Of a stretch of DNA of 64,000 nucleotides, positions 52,623 through 61,013 are shown in pieces. The stretch covers positions 5,862,370 through 5,926,369 of the forward strand of contig NZ_CP119075.1 in NCBI RefSeq assembly GCF_029023725.1. The letters run 5' to 3'. A program made the position numbers and the translations under genes. This DNA comes from Synoicihabitans lomoniglobus. Its GTDB lineage: Bacteria > Verrucomicrobiota > Verrucomicrobiia > Opitutales > Opitutaceae. Each line of letters starts with the position of its first letter. Within the stretch, counting starts at the first letter, position 1. The notes under the pieces were generated by a model. That model saw only the letters and a list, made by a program, of their open reading frames with translations. It searched no databases and was not told where the DNA came from.

Positions 52623-53690
52623 ATGCGCAGGAAACGCCGCTCGGCTCCGATCTTCAGCGTCTCGTTCCTCGACTGCATCTGTTGCGGTTTCGGGGGCGTG
52701 TTGCTGCTGTTCGTGCTGTTGGCGGGCAAGCAACGCAACCTGCAGGAACAGCAGATGGCGAAGATCCGCGAGGTGGTGGGCCAATACGAGTTCAACGTGA
52801 AGACCAAGGAGGAGAGTATCCAGACTTTGGAGATGCAGGCGAAGGAGCGCGAGGGACGCAGCGAGGAACTGGAGTTGAGCAACAACGTGACCATGGAGGA
52901 ACTGACCGAAATGGAGCAGCAGCTCGCTCTACTTATGCGCAGTGAGTCCGAGTTGCAGAAGGAGTTGGAGTTGCTGTTGGCCGAAAAGGAGGCCCTCGCC
53001 ACGACCGAGATTCCGGACCCGGTGCCCATTCCCAACGTCAAGCGACGCCAATACCTCACGGGCTTTCAAATGGAGGGCCAATACATCCTCTTCCTCGTGC
53101 GCGCTTCGGGCAGCATGGTGGGCAACACCATTGAGGAAGCGATCGAGCTGCAGTCGAAGTCGGACGAGGAAAAGCGAGCGTCAAAGAAATGGAAACGCGT
53201 GGTGGATTCGGTGCGTTGGCTGATCTCGTCGCTGCCGCAGGACTCGGCGTTTCAGGTCATGATGTTTGCCGAGGAAACCGAACCGCTGCTTGCCACGCAC
53301 TCGATCGATTGGATCGCGCGCGACGACGGGGAAACCATTCGGGAAGTCATCAAGGCGTTGGAGGCAGTGGTGCCCAAGGGCGGTGCGAATCTGGAGCGCG
53401 CGTTTCTCGAAGTGCGCGGCATGTCGTCGGTGCCGGATTCGTTGATCCTGCTCACGGATGGTTTGCCCACGCAGAGTGATTCCTACGCATCGGGTGAGTT
53501 CGTGAGCGATGAGGACCGTGTGCGCTTCTTCAACGCGGCGGCCCGGGTGGCGGCGGGCGACATCCCCGTAAATACGATTTTGTATCCCCTGGAAGGTGAC
53601 CCGGCGTCGCCGTTTCTGTTCTGGCAGTTGGCCGATAAAACCAAGGGCGCGTTGGTGAGTCCCGCGCCGTCCTGGCCCGACATCCGATGA
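52623..53690 (+). CDS. membrane-anchored coiled-coil vWA protein 1
   Basis: A 355-residue protein: a basic N terminus, one membrane helix with the motif FSVSFLDCICCGFGGVLLLFVL (Asp17), a long coiled coil (about 40-125) and a von Willebrand A domain (about 145-350). The MIDAS is degenerate: the DxSxS position reads RASGS, and the expected Thr in GGT reads Ala in GGANLERAF, while LILLTDG is kept. Metal-dependent binding is therefore probably lost. The stop overlaps the start of the next, paralogous gene (ATGA), so the two proteins are translationally coupled and likely made in equal amounts. Confidence 0.82.
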   Translation: MRRKRRSAPIFSVSFLDCICCGFGGVLLLFVLLAGKQRNLQEQQMAKIREVVGQYEFNVKTKEESIQTLEMQAKEREGRSEELELSNNVTMEELTEMEQQLALLMRSESELQKELELLLAEKEALATTEIPDPVPIPNVKRRQYLTGFQMEGQYILFLVRASGSMVGNTIEEAIELQSKSDEEKRASKKWKRVVDSVRWLISSLPQDSAFQVMMFAEETEPLLATHSIDWIARDDGETIREVIKALEAVVPKGGANLERAFLEVRGMSSVPDSLILLTDGLPTQSDSYASGEFVSDEDRVRFFNAAARVAAGDIPVNTILYPLEGDPASPFLFWQLADKTKGALVSPAPSWPDIR

Positions 53691-54697
53691 GAGCGCGCAA
53701 CAAGAAAGACGGTGCCGATTTCGGCCTTTCGTTCCTCGACTGCATTTGCTGCGGATTCGGTGCGATCGTGTTGTTGTTCGTGATCACGATGGGCTCGGCC
53801 AATCAGATGATCCAAAGCTTGCGCGATCGGTTGCAGCAGGTGGTGCAGCAGCGCATCTCGCAGATTGAGGAACTGGAGGCGCAGGAGTCGCAGATCGCCC
53901 AGCGGGCGATGGTGGCGGAGGAGAAACTCAATGAGGCCCAGTCCCGGGAGGAGAAACTGCGTTCGTTGATGGATCGCATGAGTCTGCAGATTTCCAAACT
54001 CGAGGCGGGCAAGGAGGCCAAGATGGTCGAGTTGGAGGATGAAAAATCGGAGATCGCCTCGATGCAGACGGAGTTGGAAGTCGAGATGATCCTGCCGGAC
54101 ATCAATCTGCCCGTGGGTCTGCCGGTGGAGAGCAATTACATCGCGTTTGTCTTCGATACCTCGGGCAGCATGCGCGACAGCGGCACCGATCAACTGCATG
54201 GCGCCGCGATCGAGAAGATTCAGAACGTGCTCGACAGCTACCCGGAGATCAAAGGCGTGCAGTTCCTTGATGCGGACGGTCGCTACATGTTGCGCGGCAC
54301 CCCGGGGATTTGGCTGCCCGACGATCCGGCGACGCGGCGAGGAGCGCTGCAAGTGCTCGCGAGTTATCCGCAGTTCAGTAACTCGAATCCCGTGCCGGGC
54401 ATCTTCCGCGCGATCCGTTCGCTTTATCAGCCGGACAACGAAGAAATGCGCATGGCGGTCTTTGTCTTTGGTGACGAATTTACGGGCAAAGCCGAGCCGG
54501 TGCTCGCGCGGCTCGAACAGATCAATCCGCGCAAGGACGATGGTAACCGTCACGTGTCGATCAACGCAGTGGGTTTCCCGACGGTGCTGCGGTATCCGCT
54601 CATGGGGGCGCACACCGGCATGAAGTTCGCCAACCTGATGCGCGAAGTCGCCTACAAGCACGACGGTGCCTTCATCGCGGTCCGCAACCAACGGTAG
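53687..54697 (+). CDS. membrane-anchored coiled-coil vWA protein 2
   Basis: A 336-residue paralogue of the preceding protein with the same N-terminal helix motif (LSFLDCICCGFGAIVLLFVI, Asp18), a coiled coil (about 45-140) and a vWA-type domain (about 150-330). Here the first MIDAS motif is intact (FVFDTSGSM), but the later TDG position reads FGDE. One intact and one degenerate domain suggests two specialised partners. It ends 32 bp from the convergent operon. Confidence 0.82.
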   Translation: MRARNKKDGADFGLSFLDCICCGFGAIVLLFVITMGSANQMIQSLRDRLQQVVQQRISQIEELEAQESQIAQRAMVAEEKLNEAQSREEKLRSLMDRMSLQISKLEAGKEAKMVELEDEKSEIASMQTELEVEMILPDINLPVGLPVESNYIAFVFDTSGSMRDSGTDQLHGAAIEKIQNVLDSYPEIKGVQFLDADGRYMLRGTPGIWLPDDPATRRGALQVLASYPQFSNSNPVPGIFRAIRSLYQPDNEEMRMAVFVFGDEFTGKAEPVLARLEQINPRKDDGNRHVSINAVGFPTVLRYPLMGAHTGMKFANLMREVAYKHDGAFIAVRNQR

Positions 54698-54729
54698 GAG
54701 TTGGGTGACGTGAACCTGACGGACGGTGT

Positions 54730-55788
54730 TCAACCGCCGCCGAAGATGGCGCGCAGAATTTGCATGAGATCCATGCTGCTGCTCGGTTTCGACGGGGCTG
54801 CGGGTTGACCGGGCTGGCTCGAACTCGAGGACGAAGAGCTGCTGCTGGACGAACTGGAACTGCTGCTGCTGGAGCTCGACGAGCTCGAAGACGATGAACT
54901 GGAGCTCGGGGATGAGCTGCTCGACGAACTGGGCATGCCGGGCATCCCCGGTTGGCCGGGCTGACCCGGCATGGGATTGAGTTGGGCCAACTGCGGCTGA
55001 CCCTGGCCCTGACCTTGGCCGGATTGAGACGGGGACTGGGATTGCGATCGGGACTGCGACTGACCCTGTCCCTGCGAGCCGGATGATGAGCCCGGTCGTC
55101 CGGCCGATTGACTGCCCTGCATTTGGCCCTGGCCCTGAGACTGGGATTGGCCGCTGCCATTGACGACCATGGCGGGCGAACCCGGTTGCTGGCCCTGACC
55201 TTGGCCGCTTTGACCCATGGGAGAGAGCTGAGCGAGTTGCGGCGGGCCATCCATCTGGCCTGCCATGGAACCATCCTGACCCTCGCCGGTGCCGTCGCCT
55301 TGTTGCTGTTCTCCGCCCGGGCCACCGTCCTCGTATTGCCCCTCACCGCCGTCGACGAGCAGGCCCTCGCCGCCGTAGCCACCGTTGCCCGGTCCGGCGC
55401 GCATGCCAGCGGGAACCATGGTGGGATCGTAGGTGTAGAAAACGATGTCGACGACGCTGCTGCCCAGGGCCGGAGCTTTCATTACGAGCGTATTGCGCAA
55501 CTCATGCATGCGCCCCTCGTGCTCGCGGGCCTCGCCCTCTGCGGCCATGGGTCCGAAAAAATACGTCAGGTTCTCGTGCCGGTAGCGCACATACCAGCCC
55601 TCGTCGGTGAGACCCTGGCCGGTGTAATCGATGCCGGGGAACTCCTGTTTGAACTCCTCGGCGTCGAGTTCCCACGCCGCTTCGATGGCCGAGGTGGGGA
55701 ACACAATGGTGTGGGCCCGCAGGGTTGCCGTGAGCGCCAACGTTGCTCCGACCATGAGGAACGAAAAGATGCGGAGGGCGCGGTGCAT
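54730..55788 (-). CDS. secreted protein with a long serine tract
   Basis: A 352-residue exported protein. Signal peptide (MHRALRIFSFLMVGATLALTATLRAHT), a conserved-looking region (about 28-140) with ELDAEEFKQEFPGIDYTGQG and YVRYRHENLTYFFGPM, then a Gly/Gln/Ser-rich low-complexity part, a 38-residue Ser tract interrupted by one Pro, and a short C-terminal helix (SSSMDLMQILRAIFGGG). The start at 55788 fits the signal peptide; the long in-frame extension upstream overlaps the neighbouring gene and is Pro/Arg-rich nonsense. Probably exported and extended. Third gene of the minus-strand operon, 25 bp after the previous gene. Confidence 0.8.
   Translation of the reverse strand: MHRALRIFSFLMVGATLALTATLRAHTIVFPTSAIEAAWELDAEEFKQEFPGIDYTGQGLTDEGWYVRYRHENLTYFFGPMAAEGEAREHEGRMHELRNTLVMKAPALGSSVVDIVFYTYDPTMVPAGMRAGPGNGGYGGEGLLVDGGEGQYEDGGPGGEQQQGDGTGEGQDGSMAGQMDGPPQLAQLSPMGQSGQGQGQQPGSPAMVVNGSGQSQSQGQGQMQGSQSAGRPGSSSGSQGQGQSQSRSQSQSPSQSGQGQGQGQPQLAQLNPMPGQPGQPGMPGMPSSSSSSSPSSSSSSSSSSSSSSSSSSSSSSSSSSSSSSQPGQPAAPSKPSSSMDLMQILRAIFGGG
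54817..54930 (-). repeat. coding region for a 38-residue Ser tract
   Basis: 37 Ser codons and one Pro codon in a row. All six serine codons are used in mixed order (mostly AGC and TCG), so the tract is not a simple nucleotide repeat; its amino-acid composition seems to be what is kept. Confidence 0.9.
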
Positions 55789-55813
55789 GGCGGGGGCCGG
55801 GGGTGGGGCGGCG

Positions 55814-56683
55814 TCAGAGGTTGGAAGGAATGTCGACGCCGCGTTCGCTGCCGCGACCTCGATTGGCGGATTGGTTGCCGGAGGCGGCTTTGACCGCCAT
55901 GCGGTCTTCGCCCTGTTCGGACTCGAGCTGGCGACTGGCGTCGGCGGTCGGAATCTGGGTGGCGGCGAGTTTGGCGTTTTCGTCGCCAATCTGCACTTCG
56001 GAAGGTTTCTCGAGTTTGCGGCCCTGTTGACCGGCGGCGACCTTGGGGGCGTTTTCGGCCCCGGCGGCGCCCGCCGCACCTTGTTCGCCCTGTTCGCCTT
56101 GCTCCCCGGCTTCGCCCCCGGGCCCGCCTTCCTTGCCCTTGTCGCCCTGACTGGATTCGGCGATGGCTTCGGGTGATTCAAAGGTAGGCATTTGCGGACT
56201 GCCCTGTTGCTGGTCACCACTGCCGCCGCCACCGGGCATGCCGGGGATTCCGCCCATGCCTTGCTGACCGCCGCCGCCGGCCATGTTTTGCGGGCCGTTG
56301 CCCTGCTGGTTGCCGGGGCCGCCGCCTTGTTCTTCGCCGGGGCCCGGCTGGTTTTCGTCCGACTCTGCGCCGGGCATTTCGAATTGGGCGATCAGACCGC
56401 GCTCGGGGCGTTCTTCCTGGGGAAATTGCGAGCCATCAAAGATGCCCGGGTCTGGTATGCTACCGGAAGTATTGCGGGCCGAAGTGCTACGGGAGCTGGA
56501 GCTGCGGGAACTCGACGTGGAAGACGTGAGCGGAGGCAGGTCGTAAGCGGGTGGTTTTTCGAGCTCGGTGCGGGTGGTGGCGCGCAGCGGAACCGTATCG
56601 GACTGGGCGGAAAGTCCGGACGCCAATGTCCCCACCACCGCCAAACCGGCGATCAATTGCGGCAGCGAAAGGGGAGTGCGCAT
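55814..56683 (-). CDS. secreted low-complexity protein with collagen-like segment
   Basis: A 289-residue exported protein with a signal peptide (LPQLIAGLAVVGTLASGLSA). The mature part is Ser-, Gly-, Gln- and Glu-rich: a serine/arginine patch (TSSSRSSSSRSTSA), Gly-Gln-Asn-rich stretches, and a collagen-like run of Gly-X-X triplets near GEAGEQGEQGEQGAAGAAG. The last 70 residues are more ordered (EKPSEVQIGDENAKLAATQI). Second gene of the minus-strand operon, between the TPR protein (27 bp gap) and the Ser-tract protein (25 bp gap). No known family recognised. Confidence 0.75.
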   Translation of the reverse strand: MRTPLSLPQLIAGLAVVGTLASGLSAQSDTVPLRATTRTELEKPPAYDLPPLTSSTSSSRSSSSRSTSARNTSGSIPDPGIFDGSQFPQEERPERGLIAQFEMPGAESDENQPGPGEEQGGGPGNQQGNGPQNMAGGGGQQGMGGIPGMPGGGGSGDQQQGSPQMPTFESPEAIAESSQGDKGKEGGPGGEAGEQGEQGEQGAAGAAGAENAPKVAAGQQGRKLEKPSEVQIGDENAKLAATQIPTADASRQLESEQGEDRMAVKAASGNQSANRGRGSERGVDIPSNL

Positions 56684-56710
56684 GGGGAGGGGGTGGGTGG
56701 GGTGGCAGGA

Positions 56711-58390
56711 TCAGGAGTCGGCGCGGGTGTTGCACACGACTTCCACCTGATTGGTCGACATTTGGGGGCGAACTTTGAGGAGCAGGAGGACATCCTGATA
56801 CTTTTTGCGGCGGCCGACGACTTCGTAATCTCCCGGCGGGAGCGCGACGGTCTCGTTCTTGATTTTTCCGAGCATGCGGAAATTGGTGATGCTCACCCAG
56901 GTGCGGGTGTCGGAGAGGAAGGTGATGTTGACCGGCTTGCTGTTGCGTTCGAGCACGTCGCGCATGGCGGCGATGTCGGGGGAGATTTCCAAATAGCCGG
57001 GTTTGGTCTGCATGGCCCCGTTGTAGCGGCGAATGGCGGCCTGGTAATCGGAGGCGTCGATGAGCTGTTGGGTGAGCTCGATGAGTTTTTCGTATTCGAG
57101 TTTGGCGCGAACGGTGCGACCGACGCGGATGAGCCCCTCGATGGCGTCGGCGTGTTCGGGTTCGAGATCGAGCAGGCGTTCGTAAGCCAAGCGGGCTTGG
57201 TCCCAGTTGTAGTCGCGCTCCAGATCGTAAGCTTCGGCCAAGGTGTTGTGGACTTCGGCGTCGTGGTGTTCGACGCGGGCTTGATCGAGCAGGTCTTTGA
57301 TGTCGTCGCGCTTGGGGTAGACCTCCAACGCATCTTCGTAGCGGGCGATGACGGTGCCCCAGTCAGCGGCCTCGGTGGCGGTGTCGGCGGCGGCGATGAA
57401 CTGGTTGAAGCGGGATTCCTTTTGGTCGGCCTTGGCGCGGGCGGCACCCTGCTGAGCGACAACGGAAAATTCATCCAACGCCATGGCCTCCTCGAAGGCC
57501 GCGATGGCGGTGTCGTAGTCGGCCATTTCCTCGGCGGCCTGGGCTTTTTCGAGGAGCGCGTGCACCTGGGTGATGGTCTTGGCGCGATCGAGACCGCGGA
57601 GGCCGGCCTCGTTGGCACTGTCGTAGGTGAGGGCGGCCTTGAAGGCGGCGACGGCATTGGCTTCGTCGCCGCGGTTGAGTGCGATCTGACCCTGGCGCAT
57701 GTTTTCCGCCACGTATTCGGTTTTGCGGGCTTCGAAATCCTTCAGCGTGGTATCGGCGGCGTCGAACGCGCCCCAGGCGGCCCGGAACGAGCCCTGCTCA
57801 AGCAGGAGGCGACCTTCGCCGATCGAGGCGTAGGCGGTGTCGTAGGCGGCGGGGTCGAAGGATTTGATGCGCTCGGCGAGACGGAGGCGGCTGTAGAGAT
57901 CGTCGTAGCGCTTTTTGGCGTTTTTCTGCATCTCGACCGTTTCGGTGAACGACTCCATCTGGGTGGCGAGGGCATCGAGACTCTTGGCGGCGACGGCGTA
58001 GTTGCCGTTGTTGATCTGGCTCTCCGCGGCGATGTAGGCGCGTTCGATGAGCGCGATCTCCTGCATGAGGTTGGGATGATCGGCCGGGAGCCGCCGGATG
58101 CCCTTGAGGGTTTCGGTGGCCGAGGCGTAAGCCAGCTCGGCGCGTCCGCGGCTGACGTAGGCCGGTTCTTTTTCAACTTGTTGCAGAGCGACGCCTTCAC
58201 CGTCGACCGGGACGGGAGTTTGGGATTGGCGCAGGGAGAACGTGACGGCCGCGGCGGCGACCACGACTGCAATGACGGCGATGGCGGCGAAAAGTTTGTT
58301 GCGGCCGGAGGAGTCGGAGGTCTTGGCCCCTTGATGGGCGGCGGGATTCCAATCGATGACGCGGTGCTTGGATGGCGGTTTGTCTGACAT
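56711..58390 (-). CDS. membrane-anchored TPR protein with C-terminal PEGA-like domain
   Basis: A 559-residue protein: a cytoplasmic basic/Pro-rich N terminus, a single membrane helix (LFAAIAVIAVVVAAAAVTFSL, about residues 33-53), then a long helical region with TPR-like repeats (for example GDEANAVAAFKAALTYDSANEAGL, ADYDTAIAAFEEAMALDEF, WGTVIARYEDALEVYPKRDD, YNWDQARLAYERLLDLEPEH), and a C-terminal beta domain resembling PEGA (VALPPGDYEVVGRRKKYQDV). The repeats probably face the periplasm and could scaffold the vWA or channel proteins. First gene of the minus-strand operon. Confidence 0.8.
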   Translation of the reverse strand: MSDKPPSKHRVIDWNPAAHQGAKTSDSSGRNKLFAAIAVIAVVVAAAAVTFSLRQSQTPVPVDGEGVALQQVEKEPAYVSRGRAELAYASATETLKGIRRLPADHPNLMQEIALIERAYIAAESQINNGNYAVAAKSLDALATQMESFTETVEMQKNAKKRYDDLYSRLRLAERIKSFDPAAYDTAYASIGEGRLLLEQGSFRAAWGAFDAADTTLKDFEARKTEYVAENMRQGQIALNRGDEANAVAAFKAALTYDSANEAGLRGLDRAKTITQVHALLEKAQAAEEMADYDTAIAAFEEAMALDEFSVVAQQGAARAKADQKESRFNQFIAAADTATEAADWGTVIARYEDALEVYPKRDDIKDLLDQARVEHHDAEVHNTLAEAYDLERDYNWDQARLAYERLLDLEPEHADAIEGLIRVGRTVRAKLEYEKLIELTQQLIDASDYQAAIRRYNGAMQTKPGYLEISPDIAAMRDVLERNSKPVNITFLSDTRTWVSITNFRMLGKIKNETVALPPGDYEVVGRRKKYQDVLLLLKVRPQMSTNQVEVVCNTRADS

Positions 58391-58654
58391 GGCTTAGAGC
58401 GAGGTAAAAATGAAAGCGTGCGGTGGTGGTTGGACTGCGCGGGGGACGATTTGTTCAGTAGGTCGACGTAATTAGCTATTTTGGTGAATTCGGTCGGTTT
58501 TTCAAACGCGCGGCACAGCTCTGGCTAAAGTTGGCCGGAATCGGAACACAGCCGTTGCCTTGCCAATTAAAACCATGGGAACAATATTTCCTCCAGTCCG
58601 GTCTGCTGTCTACCCGAGTTTGCCCCCTCCATCCGTCTGATTTCGCCGTCGTCC

Positions 58655-59503
58655 ATGATTCGCCGCCTTTCGTCCTACTCCCCGCTGGTCATTTTGCCGC
58701 TGGCCACGATCGTGCTGACGCTCTCCGGTTGTTACAATGTCCCCGTCACCGGTCGCAATTCGGTGAGTCTGGTCGACGACAAGGACATCAACGCCAAGGC
58801 CGCCGCCGAGTTCGAGCAGGTCAAGAAGATGCACAAGCTGTCGCGGAATCCCGCGCAGATCAAAATCGTCAATCACATCGGTTCGCGGCTCTCCAAAACG
58901 GTGTTTTGGGATGTGCCGCTCGCGGAATGGGAATTTGTGGTGTTTCAAGCCCCGACCACACTCAACGCGTTTGCCATGCCCGGGGGCAAAGTGGCGGTGT
59001 TTTCCGGTTTGATCGATTTTTGCGAAAACGAAGATCAGCTCGCCTCGGTTATCGCGCACGAAATCGCGCACGTGGCGGCGCGCCACACGCATGAACGTTT
59101 TTCCCAAGGCATGTTGCTCAGTCCGCTGGGGGCGGCGACCTCCATCGGCGTGGGCGGAGCCATCAGTGGCGTGGGCGTTTACATGCCCAGCGTCGGCAGC
59201 GCGGTCGGCGGGGTGACCACGGCGGCCACGCAGCTCGCCTTTGACCGGGGCAAGGAGCTCGAAGCCGATCACATCGGACTCATGTATATGGCCAAGGCGG
59301 GTTACGATCCGCGGGAGGCGATGAAACTTTTGGAGAAAATGGAGGAGCGGGAAGCGTCCAGCGGAGCGGTGGGCCCGCCCGGTTGGATGGCCAACCATCC
59401 CGGATTCCCCCAGCGTCAAATTCAGTTGATGGAGCTGATGCCCGAGGCCATTAAGATCTATGAGAACGGTGAAACCGGCGCCACCCACACGATCATTGAA
59501 TAA
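58655..59503 (+). CDS. M48-family metalloprotease lipoprotein
   Basis: A 282-residue lipoprotein protease. Lipobox LSGC (Cys26); zinc motif HEIAH at 135-139 followed by VAARHTHE, and the third ligand Glu in LAFDRGKELEADHIGLMYMAKAGYDP. ATHTIIE closes the protein. This is the layout of LoiP/BepA-like quality-control proteases of the cell envelope, which act on misfolded outer-membrane proteins. The start of the TonB-like gene overlaps its 3' end by 44 bp. Confidence 0.92.
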   Translation: MIRRLSSYSPLVILPLATIVLTLSGCYNVPVTGRNSVSLVDDKDINAKAAAEFEQVKKMHKLSRNPAQIKIVNHIGSRLSKTVFWDVPLAEWEFVVFQAPTTLNAFAMPGGKVAVFSGLIDFCENEDQLASVIAHEIAHVAARHTHERFSQGMLLSPLGAATSIGVGGAISGVGVYMPSVGSAVGGVTTAATQLAFDRGKELEADHIGLMYMAKAGYDPREAMKLLEKMEEREASSGAVGPPGWMANHPGFPQRQIQLMELMPEAIKIYENGETGATHTIIE

Positions 59504-60251
59504 TCGAGGTCTAGTTTCTGCCGGTTGGGCCATGATCTTCGGGGCCATGGGCCTGCTCGCGCCGGTGACACAGGCGGCCGACGACGACATCGTGCCGCCC
59601 CGGCTGACTCGTCCCGTGCAGCCGAATTATCCTTCCGACCTGCGCGACGCCGGGGTCGAGGGGCAGGTCGACGTGCGTTTCGAAGTCGACCGCTACGGCA
59701 TGGTGAAGGAGCCCAAGGTCCACTACGCGACGCACAAGGAGTTTGGCAAAGCGGTGGAGGATGTGGTGACGCGCTGGCGATTTTCGCCGGCCCGCAAGGG
59801 CGGACTGCCCGTCGACCAACGGGTGCGCATGCCGGTGGTGTTTGTCGTCAAACAGGACGATCCCCTCAGCAAATGGGCCGGGCGCAATGTGTTTAAGAAA
59901 ATGGAAGGGCAGCCCCTCGATGCCGACGAACTCGGCGTGTGGCCGGAGCCGACCGCATGGATCGAGCCGTATTATCCGCCGCAGCTCAATGGCACCGGCA
60001 AGCGCGGTGAAGTCGTGGTGAGTTTCGTGATCGACGAACACGGCGACGTGGTGAATCCCGAAATTCTCATTGGCGACGATCCTCATTTCATCGCGTCGGC
60101 GCTCGCGGCGACCGTGAGTCTGGAGTTTTCCCCGCACCTCAACGAAGCCGGTGAACCCGTGCCGGTGAGCATGGCGGTCTCGTATCGTTTCGACGAAAAG
60201 AAGCAGCAGCAATGGGATCGGGCGGTGGGCAGCGACGGCCCCAAGTCGTAG
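59460..60251 (+). CDS. TonB-family protein with two TonB C-terminal domains
   Basis: A 263-residue protein (239 if started at ATG 59532) with an N-terminal hydrophobic signal or anchor segment (GWAMIFGAMGLLAPVTQA) followed by two TonB_C modules: residues about 43-130 (VQPNYPSDLRDAGVEGQVDVRFEVD) and about 155-245 (YYPPQLNGTGKRGEVVVSFVIDEHG). The Pro-rich spacer of true TonB is absent, so the protein may be a periplasmic TonB_C carrier, not the energy transducer. The longer start gives 44 bp of overlap with the M48 gene and thus coupling. Confidence 0.83.
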   Translation: MRTVKPAPPTRSLNNRGLVSAGWAMIFGAMGLLAPVTQAADDDIVPPRLTRPVQPNYPSDLRDAGVEGQVDVRFEVDRYGMVKEPKVHYATHKEFGKAVEDVVTRWRFSPARKGGLPVDQRVRMPVVFVVKQDDPLSKWAGRNVFKKMEGQPLDADELGVWPEPTAWIEPYYPPQLNGTGKRGEVVVSFVIDEHGDVVNPEILIGDDPHFIASALAATVSLEFSPHLNEAGEPVPVSMAVSYRFDEKKQQQWDRAVGSDGPKS

Positions 60252-60360
60252 CGGGAAACGCGGATTTTTTGATCCGATGATTCGACGACGGGCGCACATT
60301 GACTACGGTCAGAGCGTTTCTTTCGTGTGAATCGAACCTACCTGTCCCCCCGTTAATACC

Positions 60361-60924
60361 ATGATTACTCCTGGCTCCCGCTTCTTTCGCGCTGTCGCGT
60401 TTTTCTCCCTGCTCATTTTTGGTGCCGCCGCCGCCCATGCCGCGCACCACGAAAAGGCCATGGCGCCGGTCGGCTTCAAGGCGATCGTCGTGCTGGTGGA
60501 AGGCAACGATTCCGGGGTGAGCGGCACCGTGACCTTCGAGCAAACCGCCAAAGGTGTGCGCGTGGTCGCCGATGTGATGGGACTCACGCCGGGCAAACAC
60601 GGATTTCACGTGCATCAAAAGGGCGACCTCTCCGCAGCCAACCTCACCTCGACCGGCGGCCACTATAATCCGGCGGGCCACGATCACGCCGGCCCCATGG
60701 CGGCCAAGCGTCACGTGGGCGATCTGGGTAATTTGACGGCCGATGCCTCGGGCCACGCCACGGCGGACTTTGTGGACACCGAACTCGCGCTGGCGGGGGA
60801 CCACTCGATCATCGGTCGGGGGGTCATCGTCCACGCGGGCGAAGACGATCTCACCAGCCAGCCGACCGGAGCCGCCGGTGGTCGCGTCGCCGGAGGCGTG
60901 ATCGGTATCATCGGCATGCCGTAG
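60361..60924 (+). CDS. sodC: Cu/Zn superoxide dismutase without the conserved disulfide
   Basis: A 187-residue periplasmic enzyme, with signal peptide to about residue 27. Copper and zinc ligands are all present: His83 and His85 (GFHVHQKGD), His101 (GGHYNP), His107 or His109 (GHDHAGP), His118 (KRHVGDLGN), Asp121 and His158 (VIVHAGEDD). The active-site arginine is Arg175 in GGRVAGGVIG. Both cysteines of the usual intrasubunit disulfide are missing: Leu95 and Gly178 stand in their places, and the mature protein has no cysteine. Expected reaction: superoxide to oxygen and hydrogen peroxide. Confidence 0.93.
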   Translation: MITPGSRFFRAVAFFSLLIFGAAAAHAAHHEKAMAPVGFKAIVVLVEGNDSGVSGTVTFEQTAKGVRVVADVMGLTPGKHGFHVHQKGDLSAANLTSTGGHYNPAGHDHAGPMAAKRHVGDLGNLTADASGHATADFVDTELALAGDHSIIGRGVIVHAGEDDLTSQPTGAAGGRVAGGVIGIIGMP

Positions 60925-61013
60925 GTCGGCGTCGCGGCGGCCTCAATCGCACGGCCGACTTACTTCCCCGCTCGACGCGGGGCGGCCGACTCACATGCTC
61001 TGCCGCTTACCCC

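Noticed and set aside
50229..54697. Zorya-type anti-phage system
   Set aside because: A MotA-like protein is present, but there is no MotB/OmpA-domain ZorB and no helicase or nuclease partner among the neighbours.
53483..54733. 416-codon minus-strand open frame opposite the vWA genes
   Set aside because: Leu/His/Arg-rich antisense reading; the plus-strand genes have matching paralogous motifs and overlapping start-stop.
56192..58387. 731-codon plus-strand open frame opposite the TPR gene
   Set aside because: Antisense of the TPR and collagen-like genes; Gly/Val-rich translation without motifs.
60966..60982. CCCCGC-TCGAC-GCGGGG hairpin after sodC as a terminator
   Set aside because: No T tract follows on either strand; left as a probable chance structure.
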